From NCBI GenBank assembly GCA_900540475.1, contig UQGG01000001.1, forward strand, positions 1-64,000: a stretch of 64,000 bases of DNA. Direction: 5' to 3'. The notes below the pieces were generated by a model. It did not search any database, had not been told where the DNA came from, and was given only the letters and a program-made list of their open reading frames with translations. A program made the translations under genes and the position numbers. The stretch comes from an uncultured Robinsoniella sp. GTDB lineage: Bacteria; Bacillota; Clostridia; Lachnospirales; Lachnospiraceae. Positions 8,447 through 17,055 of the stretch are shown one piece after another (positions within the stretch are counted from its first letter, which is position 1; the number at the start of each line of letters is the position of its first letter).

Positions 8447-8740
8447 ATGACAAGTAAGCAGCGTGCGTATTTAAAGAGTCTGGCAATGACTATGGATCCT
8501 ATTTTCCAGATTGGAAAGTCCAGTCTTACACCAGAAAACACCCAGGCAATCAAAGAAGCCCTGGAAGCAAGAGAGTTAATTAAAATTAATGTCCTTCAGA
8601 ACTGTATGGACGATACGAAAGAACTGGCAACTATGGTGGCGGAGCGTACCCGTTCCCAGGTAGTTCAGGTGATTGGTAAGAAAATTGTACTTTATAAAGA
8701 AGGAAAAGACGAGAAGAAAAAGATTCAACTTCCTTTATAA
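8447..8740 (+). CDS. yhbY: YhbY-type RNA-binding protein (CRM domain)
   Basis: A 97-residue single CRM (CRS1-YhbY) domain: MTSKQRAYLKSLA at the start, the GKSSLTPE segment corresponding to the family GxxG-type loop region, and a C-terminal VIGKKIVLYK strand. Relatives bind pre-50S particles. It begins with ATG after GGAGGGAAAG. It lies between obgE and nadD as in many Firmicutes, so a role in ribosome assembly is likely. Confidence 0.92.
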   Translation: MTSKQRAYLKSLAMTMDPIFQIGKSSLTPENTQAIKEALEARELIKINVLQNCMDDTKELATMVAERTRSQVVQVIGKKIVLYKEGKDEKKKIQLPL

Positions 8741-8757
8741 AAGCGGGGATTCAAAGA

Positions 8758-9393
8758 ATGGAACAGCGACGTAAAAAAGTTGGTATCATGGGCGGGACTT
8801 TTGATCCGATTCATATTGGACATCTGATTCTGGGTGAAAATGCATATCTGCAGTTTGACCTGGATCATGTGCTGTTTATGCCCTCGGGCAATCCTCCTCA
8901 CAAGCAGGAGCGCCAGGGGCGCGCAACTACGGCGCAGCGGGTGGCGATGGTTTCCCAGGCAGTCAGCAGTAATCCGCATTTTGAACTATCTATGGCAGAG
9001 ACTCATGACGAAGGTTATACCTATACCAGAGAGACATTAAGCCGTCTGGTGCAGGAAAACCCCGATACGGATTACTATTTTATTATGGGAGCCGATTCCC
9101 TGTTTACTTTTGAAACATGGAAAGAACCGGAGGATATCTGCCGTCTCTGTACACTGGTGGTAGCGGTGAGAGATCATGTGAAACCGGATAAACTGAACCG
9201 TCAGATTGATTATTTAAAAGAGCTTTTTCAGGCAAAAATAGAAAAACTGGATACTCCGAATATTGATATTTCATCCGGTACGATCCGGGAATGGATCTGC
9301 AGGGGGAAATCAATTAAGTATTATGTCCCTGATGATGTAATACATTATATTAAAGAGCATTGCATGTATCAGGAGTGTGAAGAAAATGAGTGA
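8758..9393 (+). CDS. nadD: Nicotinate-nucleotide adenylyltransferase
   Basis: A 211-residue NadD. The nucleotidyltransferase motif GGTFDPIHIGH is at residues 12-22 and the C-terminal ISSGTIREWI (ISSTxIR-type) motif is near residue 178. It converts nicotinate mononucleotide and ATP to deamido-NAD in NAD biosynthesis. The end overlaps yqeK by 8 nt, indicating coupling. Confidence 0.95.
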   Translation: MEQRRKKVGIMGGTFDPIHIGHLILGENAYLQFDLDHVLFMPSGNPPHKQERQGRATTAQRVAMVSQAVSSNPHFELSMAETHDEGYTYTRETLSRLVQENPDTDYYFIMGADSLFTFETWKEPEDICRLCTLVVAVRDHVKPDKLNRQIDYLKELFQAKIEKLDTPNIDISSGTIREWICRGKSIKYYVPDDVIHYIKEHCMYQECEENE

Positions 9394-9973
9394 ATTCAAT
9401 ATTTTAAAAATGCAGGAAAAGCTGAAAAAATATCTGGATGAAGATCGTTTTACCCATACCCAGGGCGTTATGTATACCAGTGCCGCACTGGCAATGCGTT
9501 ATGGGGAGGATGTGAGAAAGGCACAGGCAGCAGGATTACTGCATGATTGTGCGAAGTGCATTCCCAACGAGAAAAAGATCAGCATCTGCGAAAAAAACGG
9601 GATTCCCATATCGGATGCAGAACGGATAAATCCATTTTTACTTCATGCAAAAGCAGGAGCGCAGATCGCAAAAGAAAAGTATAAGATAACAGATCCGGAT
9701 ATTTTAAATGCCATTGCATATCATACTACAGGCAGACCAGGGATGTCTCTTCTGGAGAAAATCGTCTATATAGCAGATTATATAGAGCCCTGGCGGTACA
9801 AAGCCCAGAATCTGGAGCTGTCAAGAAAATTGGCATTTTCAGACATTGATGAAGCTCTGTATATCATTTTGCGGGATACCCTTTCGTATCTGAAGTCTAC
9901 AAGAAATGCGCTGGACCCGATGACAGCGAGAGCTTTTGAGTATTATAGAGAAGTGAACAGAAAAAAGCAGTGA
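9386..9973 (+). CDS. yqeK: YqeK family HD hydrolase (symmetrical diadenosine tetraphosphatase)
   Basis: A 195-residue HD-domain protein with conserved motifs FTHTQGVMYTSAALA, AGLLHDCAK (the HD pair) and AIAYHTTGRPGM. Family members (YqeK) hydrolyse Ap4A symmetrically to ADP. ATG 9386 is chosen because AGGAG (9371-9375) lies 10 nt upstream; a GTG at 9377 would overlap that site. It sits between nadD and rsfS, the usual Firmicute arrangement. Confidence 0.92.
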   Translation: MSEFNILKMQEKLKKYLDEDRFTHTQGVMYTSAALAMRYGEDVRKAQAAGLLHDCAKCIPNEKKISICEKNGIPISDAERINPFLLHAKAGAQIAKEKYKITDPDILNAIAYHTTGRPGMSLLEKIVYIADYIEPWRYKAQNLELSRKLAFSDIDEALYIILRDTLSYLKSTRNALDPMTARAFEYYREVNRKKQ

Positions 9974-9995
9974 TTGAGACAGGAGGGAAATAAAA

Positions 9996-10349
9996 TTGGA
10001 AAACAAGTCAAAACAAATGGCTAAAATAGCCTGTGCCGCTTTAGAAGAAAAAAAGGCAGAGGATTTAAAGGTTATCAACATTGAAGAAGTATCCGTATTG
10101 GCTGATTATTTTATCATCACCAGCGGAACAAATAAAAACCAGGTGCAGGCGTTGGTAGACAACGTGGAAGAAGCCCTGGGGAAAGCCGGATATCAGGTAA
10201 AGCAGGTAGAAGGCTACCAGACAGCAAACTGGATTTTGCTGGATTATGGCGATATTATCATTCATGTCTTTGATTCAGAGAACCGTCTGTTCTACGATCT
10301 GGAGAGAATCTGGAGAGATGGCAAGAGCATTTCCGTAGAAGAGTTATAA
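9996..10349 (+). CDS. rsfS: Ribosomal silencing factor RsfS
   Basis: A 117-residue RsfS (YbeB/Iojap family) with the characteristic DYFIITSGTNKNQVQAL and WILLDYGDIIIHVF segments. It binds L14 on the 50S subunit and blocks subunit joining in starvation. It starts with TTG at 9996, 9 nt after AGGAGGG, and there is no ATG nearby in frame. Last gene of the block, followed by a terminator. Confidence 0.95.
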   Translation: MENKSKQMAKIACAALEEKKAEDLKVINIEEVSVLADYFIITSGTNKNQVQALVDNVEEALGKAGYQVKQVEGYQTANWILLDYGDIIIHVFDSENRLFYDLERIWRDGKSISVEEL

Positions 10350-10358
10350 AATAACAGA

Positions 10359-10415
10359 ACACCCCTGTATGCCTTTTGTGCCGCTTATGGCGCGAAGGAC
10401 ATGCAGGGGTGTTTT
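10359..10415. terminator. Terminator between convergent rsfS and the histidine kinase gene
   Basis: ACACCCCTGTATGCCTT on the left pairs with AAGGACATGCAGGGGTGT on the right (one small mismatch zone) around a short loop, followed by TTTTATT. An A-rich stretch upstream means it could also serve the convergent gene on the minus strand. Confidence 0.75.
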
Positions 10416-10420
10416 ATTAC

Positions 10421-11809
10421 TTATTCGGGAGAAGTGCTTTTTGGAATTACCGGCATTTTAATTCTGCTGATAAACCAGGCACCGTCTTTGTAGCATTCAA
10501 AATATCCGCCGTGAATGTGCATAATCCGCTCACATGTCTTAATACCGATTCCGGTACTTTCGTGTGCGGATAGTTCTTCTGCAATTCTATTATGAAATTC
10601 CAGTACAAAATAGCCTTCTTTTTCGCTGGACATTACATGGAGCGGATAGCCGGCATCTGCGTATTTATGAATGTTGGATAAGATATTGTCCAGGGTTCTC
10701 TGGACATATTCTATATCCAGGAAGCAGTTGCCGGTAAGGGAATCCAGATCAAATTCGGACTGGATTTTAAATCCTTCGCTTTCCAGCGTGAATAACTGGT
10801 CATCGGAAAGCCCCGTAATCAAATTTATTGTGGGGATCAGTTCTTTCTGGTAGGCTTCTTCCCCTCTTTCTGCAACCAGGAAATATTCAAATAACTTATC
10901 GGATAATTGTTTGATCTTATAGGCCTTATTTTTAATATGGCCTAAAAAGTTCTGCAGCTGCTCCTGGTTTTGGTATCTGCCAAGGATCAGCAATTCCACG
11001 TATCCGATCAGAGATGTGAGGGGGGTGCGCAGGTCATGGGACATGGCGGTAATCAGTTTTTGATGTGCTTCTTTCACAGCCTGTTCATTGTCATCCCGCT
11101 CAATAATAGATTCCCGCATCTGGTTAATTCCCACAGCCAGGCGGTAAAGCTCGTCACAGCCATTTTCCCGGACTTTATAGTGCAGATCGCCTCCCTCTAA
11201 GATTTCCAGATCTTCAGCGAGTTTATTGATATACTGGATCTTCCGGTGAATAAAAAACAGGAAAAGCACCAGGAAAATCACAAAGCAGAGAAACAGGGTA
11301 ATATAGTACAGCACCACGTAATATTTTACATAAAAGTAACAGTAAACCTGGGTGTCCAGTGTAATCTGGTCTGCAAATGTTATCTTGTACAGGGTAATCG
11401 CTGTTTCTTCCGGAACCGGTTCTGCATAACTGTTTTTAATATATTGGTTCAGATAATCTTCCAGACTGTCTCCCTCTGTCGGCACCGTTCCGAAATCCGA
11501 ATTGAATATCTCGTAATCTTTATAGAAAAAGGAGACAGAGGTATTATCCTGATCTTTCATCCATTTATGCACCTTGGAGATTTCTTTGGAGGTTATCTGG
11601 TTTTCCGTAACAAAATTCTGCAGTTCCTGAACGAAATCTTCTTCCACACTTTTGATATAAGATGGGGACATGAGCGTTTTATCCAGGAGATAGTATCCAA
11701 AGTCTGACAGTGGTTCATATGCCAGATAAGCGATCAGCAGGGAAATGGTAACGGCAAGCACCAGCTCTCTTGCTAATTTCTTCGAAAAAAGATTTTTGAT
11801 TTTAGACAA
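10421..11809 (-). CDS. Two-component sensor histidine kinase
   Basis: A 462-residue membrane kinase. TM1 lies near residues 15-32 and TM2 near 165-195, flanking an extracytoplasmic sensor of about 130 residues. A HAMP-like linker, a HisKA motif with phosphorylatable H258 (AMSHDLRTPLTSLIGY) and a HATPase domain (N box LDNILSNIHKYAD, G box STGIGIKTCERI) follow. The start is TTG at 11809, overlapping the stop of the regulator gene by 8 nt and preceded by GGAAGGGG. The frame extends upstream to 11863, but inside the regulator. It pairs with the adjacent OmpR-type regulator and probably controls the divergent ABC operon. Confidence 0.87.
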   Translation of the reverse strand: MSKIKNLFSKKLARELVLAVTISLLIAYLAYEPLSDFGYYLLDKTLMSPSYIKSVEEDFVQELQNFVTENQITSKEISKVHKWMKDQDNTSVSFFYKDYEIFNSDFGTVPTEGDSLEDYLNQYIKNSYAEPVPEETAITLYKITFADQITLDTQVYCYFYVKYYVVLYYITLFLCFVIFLVLFLFFIHRKIQYINKLAEDLEILEGGDLHYKVRENGCDELYRLAVGINQMRESIIERDDNEQAVKEAHQKLITAMSHDLRTPLTSLIGYVELLILGRYQNQEQLQNFLGHIKNKAYKIKQLSDKLFEYFLVAERGEEAYQKELIPTINLITGLSDDQLFTLESEGFKIQSEFDLDSLTGNCFLDIEYVQRTLDNILSNIHKYADAGYPLHVMSSEKEGYFVLEFHNRIAEELSAHESTGIGIKTCERIMHIHGGYFECYKDGAWFISRIKMPVIPKSTSPE

Positions 11810-12497
11810 TGCGATAACCCCTTCCCCAAACGTTTTGTATATAGTGCGGATTCTGTATATCATCCTCCAGCTTTTTTCTCAGGTTACGGATATGGACGGC
11901 AACGGTATTGCTGGAAAATGAATAATATGGCTCCTTCCAGACGCTTTCGTAGATATTCTGCGCAGAAAAAATCTTCTTCCGGTGAGTGGCAAGGAGAGCC
12001 AGAATCTGATATTCCAGGTCAGTCAAAGTAATTTCTTTGCCGGATTTTGTCACCCGCCTGGCATCCATATCGATTTCTATGTCCTGGAGATAGATATGCC
12101 CCAGACTTTGGGTATCCTGTCCCATATAGATGCAGTATCTGCGGATTAATGCCTTGACTCTGGAGAGCAGTTCCGTATAAGAAAAAGGTTTCACCAGATA
12201 ATCATCTGCGCCTGCAGAAAAACCGATCACGATATCTTCTTCTTTTGATTTTGCGGTCAGGAATAAAATAGGAACGGTGTGTTCCTTGCGGATCTCATTG
12301 CAGGCAATAATTCCCGAACAACCGGGCATCATGACGTCTAATATAATTAAAACAATGGAACTCTCCATCATCTCGATTGCTTCATTTCCATTTGCAGCTT
12401 CAATAACCTGATAGCCTTCCCCTTCTAATAAAATACGGATTACTTCCCGGATTTCAGCATCATCATCTGCTATCATAATTTTTTGCATTTTGTTCAT
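11802..12497 (-). CDS. OmpR/PhoB-family response regulator
   Basis: A 231-residue regulator. The receiver domain (1-120) has the acidic cluster IADDDAE, the phospho-acceptor Asp in ILDVMMPG, and the conserved Lys in LVKPFS. The winged-helix DNA-binding domain occupies about 130-231 (ITLTDLEYQILALLATH...VHIRNLRKKLED...VWGRGYRIV). ATG 12497 follows GAGGAGGGAAGAA. It is first in a two-gene operon with the kinase and is transcribed away from the ABC transporter genes, a usual layout for envelope or antimicrobial stress systems. Confidence 0.93.
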   Translation of the reverse strand: MNKMQKIMIADDDAEIREVIRILLEGEGYQVIEAANGNEAIEMMESSIVLIILDVMMPGCSGIIACNEIRKEHTVPILFLTAKSKEEDIVIGFSAGADDYLVKPFSYTELLSRVKALIRRYCIYMGQDTQSLGHIYLQDIEIDMDARRVTKSGKEITLTDLEYQILALLATHRKKIFSAQNIYESVWKEPYYSFSSNTVAVHIRNLRKKLEDDIQNPHYIQNVWGRGYRIV

Positions 12498-12814
12498 TTC
12501 TTCCCTCCTCAGTTACAGGATACCGATGCCAGTATAACTTCCTGCAATAATAACCTAATGTTTTAATAGTTCATTCTTCCGTACATTTACTGCTTTCGTT
12601 TGCGTCATACTGGCGGACTGGCACCCGAAGTAATGTTATTGTACCATGAAATCGGTATTGCGAGTATCCAAACTTTTCAATCTTCATATTTCTTCATTAA
12701 ATCTACTGCTATTTCTTAAAATTTTACTGATATCCTTAGAATCAAAATTAGGAGTAAGGCAGGAGGATGTGTCAGTATTGCAGGAGGGACTGCAGACTGG
12801 CACCTGGAATAAAA
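12498..12814. other. Divergent intergenic region between regulator and ABC operon
   Basis: About 320 bp without a supported gene. It should hold both promoters. An AGGAGG at 12761-12766 directly abuts an ATG (12767) and therefore cannot serve it. A second AGGAGG at 12783 lies about 27 nt before the preferred ABC start. Neither promoter could be assigned with confidence. Confidence 0.4.
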
Positions 12815-13528
12815 ATGGAAGAAATTATCAGAGTTACAAATATCCGTAAGCAATATATTGTAGGAAATGAAAAGGTAGTTGCGCTTAAGAAAATTAACCT
12901 CTCTATAAAAAAAGGAGAGATCTGTTGTATTTTCGGTACATCCGGGTCTGGAAAAAGTACCCTTTTGAACCATCTTGCGGGATTTGAAAAACCCACAAAA
13001 GGCGAAATCTTTATTAAAAACACATCCATTACGAAATTAAATGAAAAGAACATGGCTGCATTTCGCCAGATGCATATCGGATTTATTTTTCAGGCGTATA
13101 ATTTACTGCCCAATTTAACGGCGCTGGAAAATGTAGCCCTTCCCCTGGTGTTTCGGGGGGTAGAGATGGATAAGCGGATGCACAGGGCTATGCAGCTGCT
13201 GAAGAAGGTAGGACTGGGTAAACGGGGGGCACATTATCCCTCTCAGATGTCCGGCGGACAGCAGCAGCGTGTGGGCATTGCCAGGGCATTTGTCACCCAC
13301 CCGGAAGTAATATTTGCAGATGAACCCACAGGTAACCTGGATACGAAAACAACGGCGGAGGTCATGAACATGATTATTGCCATGGCACATAAATACAATC
13401 AGACCATTGTGCTGGTTACCCACGACCCGGAGATGGCAAAGTATGCAGACCGGATTGTAACCTTAATAGATGGTGACATCGTAAATGACACGGCGGTTCA
13501 GAAAGCCCCAGGCATTCTAAATGCTTAA
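12815..13528 (+). CDS. ABC transporter ATP-binding protein (MacB/LolD type)
   Basis: A 237-residue ATPase with Walker A GTSGSGKST, Q-loop FIFQAYNLLPNLTALENV, signature MSGGQQQRVGIARAF, Walker B VIFADEPTGNLD and the H-loop THDPEMA. The NLTALENV and GNLD patterns are typical of the MacB/LolD/FtsE group that drives FtsX-type permeases. The start at 12815 (MEEIIRVTNI) is set by alignment to the family; no good ribosome binding site precedes it and the frame opens at 12767. It probably works with the CARDB protein and the permease downstream, beyond a palindromic insertion. Confidence 0.9.
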   Translation: MEEIIRVTNIRKQYIVGNEKVVALKKINLSIKKGEICCIFGTSGSGKSTLLNHLAGFEKPTKGEIFIKNTSITKLNEKNMAAFRQMHIGFIFQAYNLLPNLTALENVALPLVFRGVEMDKRMHRAMQLLKKVGLGKRGAHYPSQMSGGQQQRVGIARAFVTHPEVIFADEPTGNLDTKTTAEVMNMIIAMAHKYNQTIVLVTHDPEMAKYADRIVTLIDGDIVNDTAVQKAPGILNA

Positions 13529-13547
13529 GAGAAAAAGGCGGTTATGC

Positions 13548-13711
13548 TAGAGCGTGTTTGAAAATTCATTTCCGCCATCTGCACGCCCCACTTTGCGGCA
13601 TATTTGCCCCGAATTCAGGTTACATAGCCCGCTATGCGCCCTTCATTCGGGACAAATCTCCCACAAACTGGTACGCACAGCTGTCAGAAAGCAATTTTAA
13701 AACACGCTCTA
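13548..13711. repeat. MITE-like palindromic element with TAGAGCGTGTTT termini
   Basis: The ends are TAGAGCGTGTTT (13548-13559) and AAACACGCTCTA (13700-13711), and the arms of about 80 nt remain partly complementary throughout (for example CATAGCCCGCTATG near the centre). It is flanked by C and G, so each end reads CTAG. Related end fragments occur near 51262, 57834 and 62120-62181. It lies inside the ABC operon without ending it. Confidence 0.85.
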
Positions 13712-13754
13712 GTCTACAAAATTACAGCAGAGGAAAATAATTTGGAGGTTGAAG

Positions 13755-15632
13755 GTGAAGGAATTCATAATGAAAAAAGGTTTGGAAATGAAAGAAGATG
13801 TGAAGATAGGAAAAGGTTTGGAAGTGAAAGAAGATATGAAAATAGGAAAAGGGTTGGAAATGAAAGAAAATGTGAAAATAGGAAAAAGTTTAGAAATGAT
13901 AGAAGATGTGAAAATAGGAAAAGGTTTGGAAATGAAAGAAGATGTAAAAATAGAAAGAGATTTAGAAATGAAAAAAGGTATACGAGTGAAGGGATTTAAG
14001 GTACATAAAGGTATAAAAATACTGGGGGCCTGGGCAATGGTCTTCAGTTTAGTCCTGGGATATCCAGGTATATTGGGAAAAGCAAAGGCCATATCAGATC
14101 CGCGGGAATCATCATCTGCTGAAAGCTCATCGGCTGAAAAGCCTTCGGCAGCGGAAACAGCGGCAAGCGGCACAGGAAGCAGTCCGGAGCCATCCACTGA
14201 AATGAACACCGAACCTGTGACCGGGGAAACAAATGGAGGTAATGGGGGAAATACGCCGGCAGCAGCACCGCCGGTAATCAGAATCAGCAGAAGGGAAATA
14301 AAAAAGCCCATAAAGGCAGGAAAGTCATTTCAGGCAGTTCTGATTGTAGAAAACAAAAGCAAAGAGGTACCTATAGAGAATGCACGTTTGAGTATTGAAA
14401 CGGGAGAAGGGCTATTGTCACAGGAGCTGACCGGTTCCCTGGATGTGGGAAAGGTAGGGGCACAAAGGGAAAAAAGCTGTAAGCTGCATCTGAAGACAGC
14501 CGAGGAGATTCAATCGGAAGTCCAGACCATTACGGTGAAGCTGGAATATGATTACCAGACATCAGAAGGTATGATCCACGAACAGAAAGAAGAAAAAATC
14601 ATGATACCCACAGAGGTATCCAAAAATCAGGGTGCACAAGATCCAAATGAAAATGAACCGGTAATCAATCCCCTTGAAGGTTCCGGCGGAGGAGATTCTT
14701 CCGGCGGGGATACGACGCCGACAGAAGAGAAAAAAGAAATTGATACGCCGGTACCAAATGTGATTGTAAGTAAATACGAATATGGGGATAAAGTAACTGC
14801 GGGAAAAGAATTTCATTTAAAGTTACAGATCAAGAATACCAGTTCCATAACAGCGGCGGAAAATATGATTATGTCACTGGAACTGGGGGATGCCCTTGCT
14901 ATTACCAATTCTTCCAACTCCTTTTACATAGATAAAATAGGACCGGGAGGGGTTTTGGAAAAAGAAGTGACCATCAAGGCGCTGGCAAACGGAAAACCGG
15001 AAAACTCCAAAGTGGATATCAGCTTTAAATATGAATATGTGCACAATAAGACAAGGACTCAGGCAACGTCGGCGGAAAAGCTCTCCATTCCCGTAATACA
15101 GCCCGACAGGTTCAAGGTGAACGTGCCCCAGAGCCAGGAAGAAATGCATCAATTTGCAGAAGCAACGTTAAGCCTTCCTTATGTGAACAAGGGAAAAAGT
15201 GCCGTCTATAATGTAGAGGCATCCCTGGAAGGCGATGTGGAGACAGCGGAAAATTATAAGTATCTGGGCAATTTTGAATCCGGTTCCAACGGCACCATTG
15301 ATTTTCTGATAACACCCCAGAATGTGGGAAAGCAGGAGGTACAGGTGAAAATTAAGTATGAGGATTCTTCCAATAAATCCAGAACCATCACAATAGCGGT
15401 TCCGCTTCATGTGACAGAACCCCAGGATCCAGCCGCGGATATGAACTTTGGAGAAGAAGCCGGAATGGGAGAAGAAATGCCGCCGGAAGGGGGAACAAAT
15501 ATCCTTCCTTATGCAGCCGGTGTGGGGGGATTTATCGTGGTGCTGATTGTAGTGATTGCAGTGGTAAAGAAAAGGAAACGAAAAAAAGCTTTTCTGTATG
15601 ATGAGTTTGAAGATCAGGATGATGAAGAATAA
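13755..15632 (+). CDS. CARDB-type (COG1361) membrane-anchored secreted protein with repeat-rich N-terminus
   Basis: About 625 residues. From the N-terminus: 5.5 copies of a charged 12-residue repeat (GLEMKEDVKIGK type, about residues 9-75), a hydrophobic signal segment (ILGAWAMVFSLVLGYPG, about 90-106), a Ser/Glu/Thr-rich linker, three or so immunoglobulin-like CARDB domains, and a C-terminal TM (about 583-605) with a basic then acidic tail. GTG 13755 is preferred because GGAGG (13744-13748) is 6 nt upstream; ATG 13770 is also possible. Such proteins accompany MacB-like ATPase/permease pairs. The long charged stretch before the signal segment is unusual, and the true start may lie later near 13968. 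Confidence 0.75.
   Translation: MKEFIMKKGLEMKEDVKIGKGLEVKEDMKIGKGLEMKENVKIGKSLEMIEDVKIGKGLEMKEDVKIERDLEMKKGIRVKGFKVHKGIKILGAWAMVFSLVLGYPGILGKAKAISDPRESSSAESSSAEKPSAAETAASGTGSSPEPSTEMNTEPVTGETNGGNGGNTPAAAPPVIRISRREIKKPIKAGKSFQAVLIVENKSKEVPIENARLSIETGEGLLSQELTGSLDVGKVGAQREKSCKLHLKTAEEIQSEVQTITVKLEYDYQTSEGMIHEQKEEKIMIPTEVSKNQGAQDPNENEPVINPLEGSGGGDSSGGDTTPTEEKKEIDTPVPNVIVSKYEYGDKVTAGKEFHLKLQIKNTSSITAAENMIMSLELGDALAITNSSNSFYIDKIGPGGVLEKEVTIKALANGKPENSKVDISFKYEYVHNKTRTQATSAEKLSIPVIQPDRFKVNVPQSQEEMHQFAEATLSLPYVNKGKSAVYNVEASLEGDVETAENYKYLGNFESGSNGTIDFLITPQNVGKQEVQVKIKYEDSSNKSRTITIAVPLHVTEPQDPAADMNFGEEAGMGEEMPPEGGTNILPYAAGVGGFIVVLIVVIAVVKKRKRKKAFLYDEFEDQDDEE
13779..13979 (+). repeat. 36-nt tandem repeat at the start of the CARDB gene
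   Basis: About 5.5 imperfect copies of a 36-nt, A/G-rich unit (12 codons each, reading G-L-E-M-K-E-D-V-K-I-G-K). The tract has no stops in at least two forward frames and one reverse frame, so its being open proves little about coding. Copy-to-copy changes are mostly single substitutions, which suggests fairly recent expansion. Confidence 0.9.
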
Positions 15633-15649
15633 AGGGAGGTTTCCATATA

Positions 15650-17029
15650 ATGAAAATAAATGATAAACTTCGGATGTGTGCGAGGAACCTCTACCGGAGA
15701 AAAGGAAGAACCTTCCTCACGGTTTCAGGCGTTGTAATTGGCTGTTGTGCCATCATTATCATGATCTCAATTGGTATTGGCATGAAAGAGTCACAGGAGA
15801 AAATGCTTTCTGAGATGGGAGATCTGACCATGATTACCGTAATGCCCACGCCTGGCAACCAGAAAGGGAAGTTAAAGCTGGATGAGCATGCAGTCAAAAG
15901 TATTCAGGCTTTAGACCACGTGGTACTGGCGGCACCCAAAGTCAGTTTAAATGGGGAAAATACCCTGATTGCCGTTGGGAAGAACAATCGGTATCAGGGA
16001 CAGGGAATTAGTATCGTAGGCATGCCGGAGGATGCAATCGAGAAACTGGGATATCGGTTGACGGAAGGGAAATATCCGGGGAAGAAGCCATTTGAGGTTT
16101 TAGCGGGATCCGCATTCGCCTTTCAGTTTGCAGATACAAAGCGGCCGGAGGGAAGCAATATGGTGGACTACTGGTCCAATCCGGAGGCAAAGCCTTATTT
16201 TGACACCCAAAAAGAAGAGATTAATTTCTTAATGGAAGAGGAGTCCTCTGGAAATGCACCGTCAGCTGATTCTGATCTTCCCGCGGGAGAGGAAACGAAA
16301 AAGTATAAAGTGCTGGCTTCTCTTAAAATCAGCGGTATTATGAAAGAAGATTTTGGAAAAGGAGAAGAGACTTCCGGAGGACTGATTATGAAGCTGAAGG
16401 ATCTGCAGGCAATACAAAAACTATTATCGAAAAAGAAAAAGGCGAAAACAGTACCGGAATTTACCCAGGTTATGGTTCAGACAGACAATGTGGAAGAAGT
16501 GGGAAAAGTGGAGCAGATCATTAAAGATATGGGATTTCAGACCAGTTCCATGGAAAGCATACGGGAACCTATGGCAAAAGAAGCCAGACAGAAGCAGTTT
16601 ATGTTAGGGGGGCTGGGAGCCATTTCCCTGCTGGTAGCAGCAATTGGAATAGCCAATACCATGATTATGTCCATTACAGAAAGAACCAGGGAAATCGGTA
16701 TTATGAAATCCCTGGGCTGCTTTATCAGCGATATCCGAAGCATGTTCCTGATGGAAGCCGCAATCATCGGGCTGTTGGGTGGTGTTATTGGGATACTGGT
16801 GAGTTTTACCGTATCCGTCATAATGAATCTGTCGGCACAGCATTTTGTATTTACCTCATTTGAAGCGCTGGTAAGCCTGCTAATGGAAAAGGGCAGCAGA
16901 ACCTCCGTCATCCCGATATGGCTGGCTGGTTTCTCCATGCTGTTCTCCACATTAATCGGAGTGATCGCCGGCTATTACCCTGCAAATAAGGCGGTGAAGA
17001 TTTCTGCGTTAGAGGCGATGAAGTATTAG
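15650..17029 (+). CDS. FtsX/MacB-type ABC transporter permease
   Basis: A 459-residue permease. TM1 is near residues 22-42 after a basic N-terminus (RNLYRRKGRTFLTVSG), an extracellular MacB periplasmic-core-like domain covers about 45-310, and three C-terminal TMs (about 318-340, 365-392, 424-448) carry the FtsX signature (MSITERTREIGIMKSLG). It begins 17 bp after the CARDB gene with AGGGAGG. With the ATPase it would form a mechanotransmission-type complex rather than a classical importer. The substrate is unknown. The protein ends ...ISALEAMKY, the usual MacB-like C-terminus. Confidence 0.9.
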   Translation: MKINDKLRMCARNLYRRKGRTFLTVSGVVIGCCAIIIMISIGIGMKESQEKMLSEMGDLTMITVMPTPGNQKGKLKLDEHAVKSIQALDHVVLAAPKVSLNGENTLIAVGKNNRYQGQGISIVGMPEDAIEKLGYRLTEGKYPGKKPFEVLAGSAFAFQFADTKRPEGSNMVDYWSNPEAKPYFDTQKEEINFLMEEESSGNAPSADSDLPAGEETKKYKVLASLKISGIMKEDFGKGEETSGGLIMKLKDLQAIQKLLSKKKKAKTVPEFTQVMVQTDNVEEVGKVEQIIKDMGFQTSSMESIREPMAKEARQKQFMLGGLGAISLLVAAIGIANTMIMSITERTREIGIMKSLGCFISDIRSMFLMEAAIIGLLGGVIGILVSFTVSVIMNLSAQHFVFTSFEALVSLLMEKGSRTSVIPIWLAGFSMLFSTLIGVIAGYYPANKAVKISALEAMKY

Positions 17030-17055
17030 TAAGGATATGCAGAATTTAAATTACA

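Noticed and set aside
12767..12814. Longer start for the ABC ATPase at ATG 12767
   Set aside because: The AGGAGG directly abuts this ATG with no spacer, and the added 16 residues (Cys/Arg-rich) are not typical of the family.
13634..13999. 121-residue Arg/Lys/Glu-rich plus-strand frame across the 36-nt repeats
   Set aside because: It is an alternative frame of a tandem repeat that is open in several frames. It starts inside a palindromic element, has no binding site and ends within the CARDB gene.
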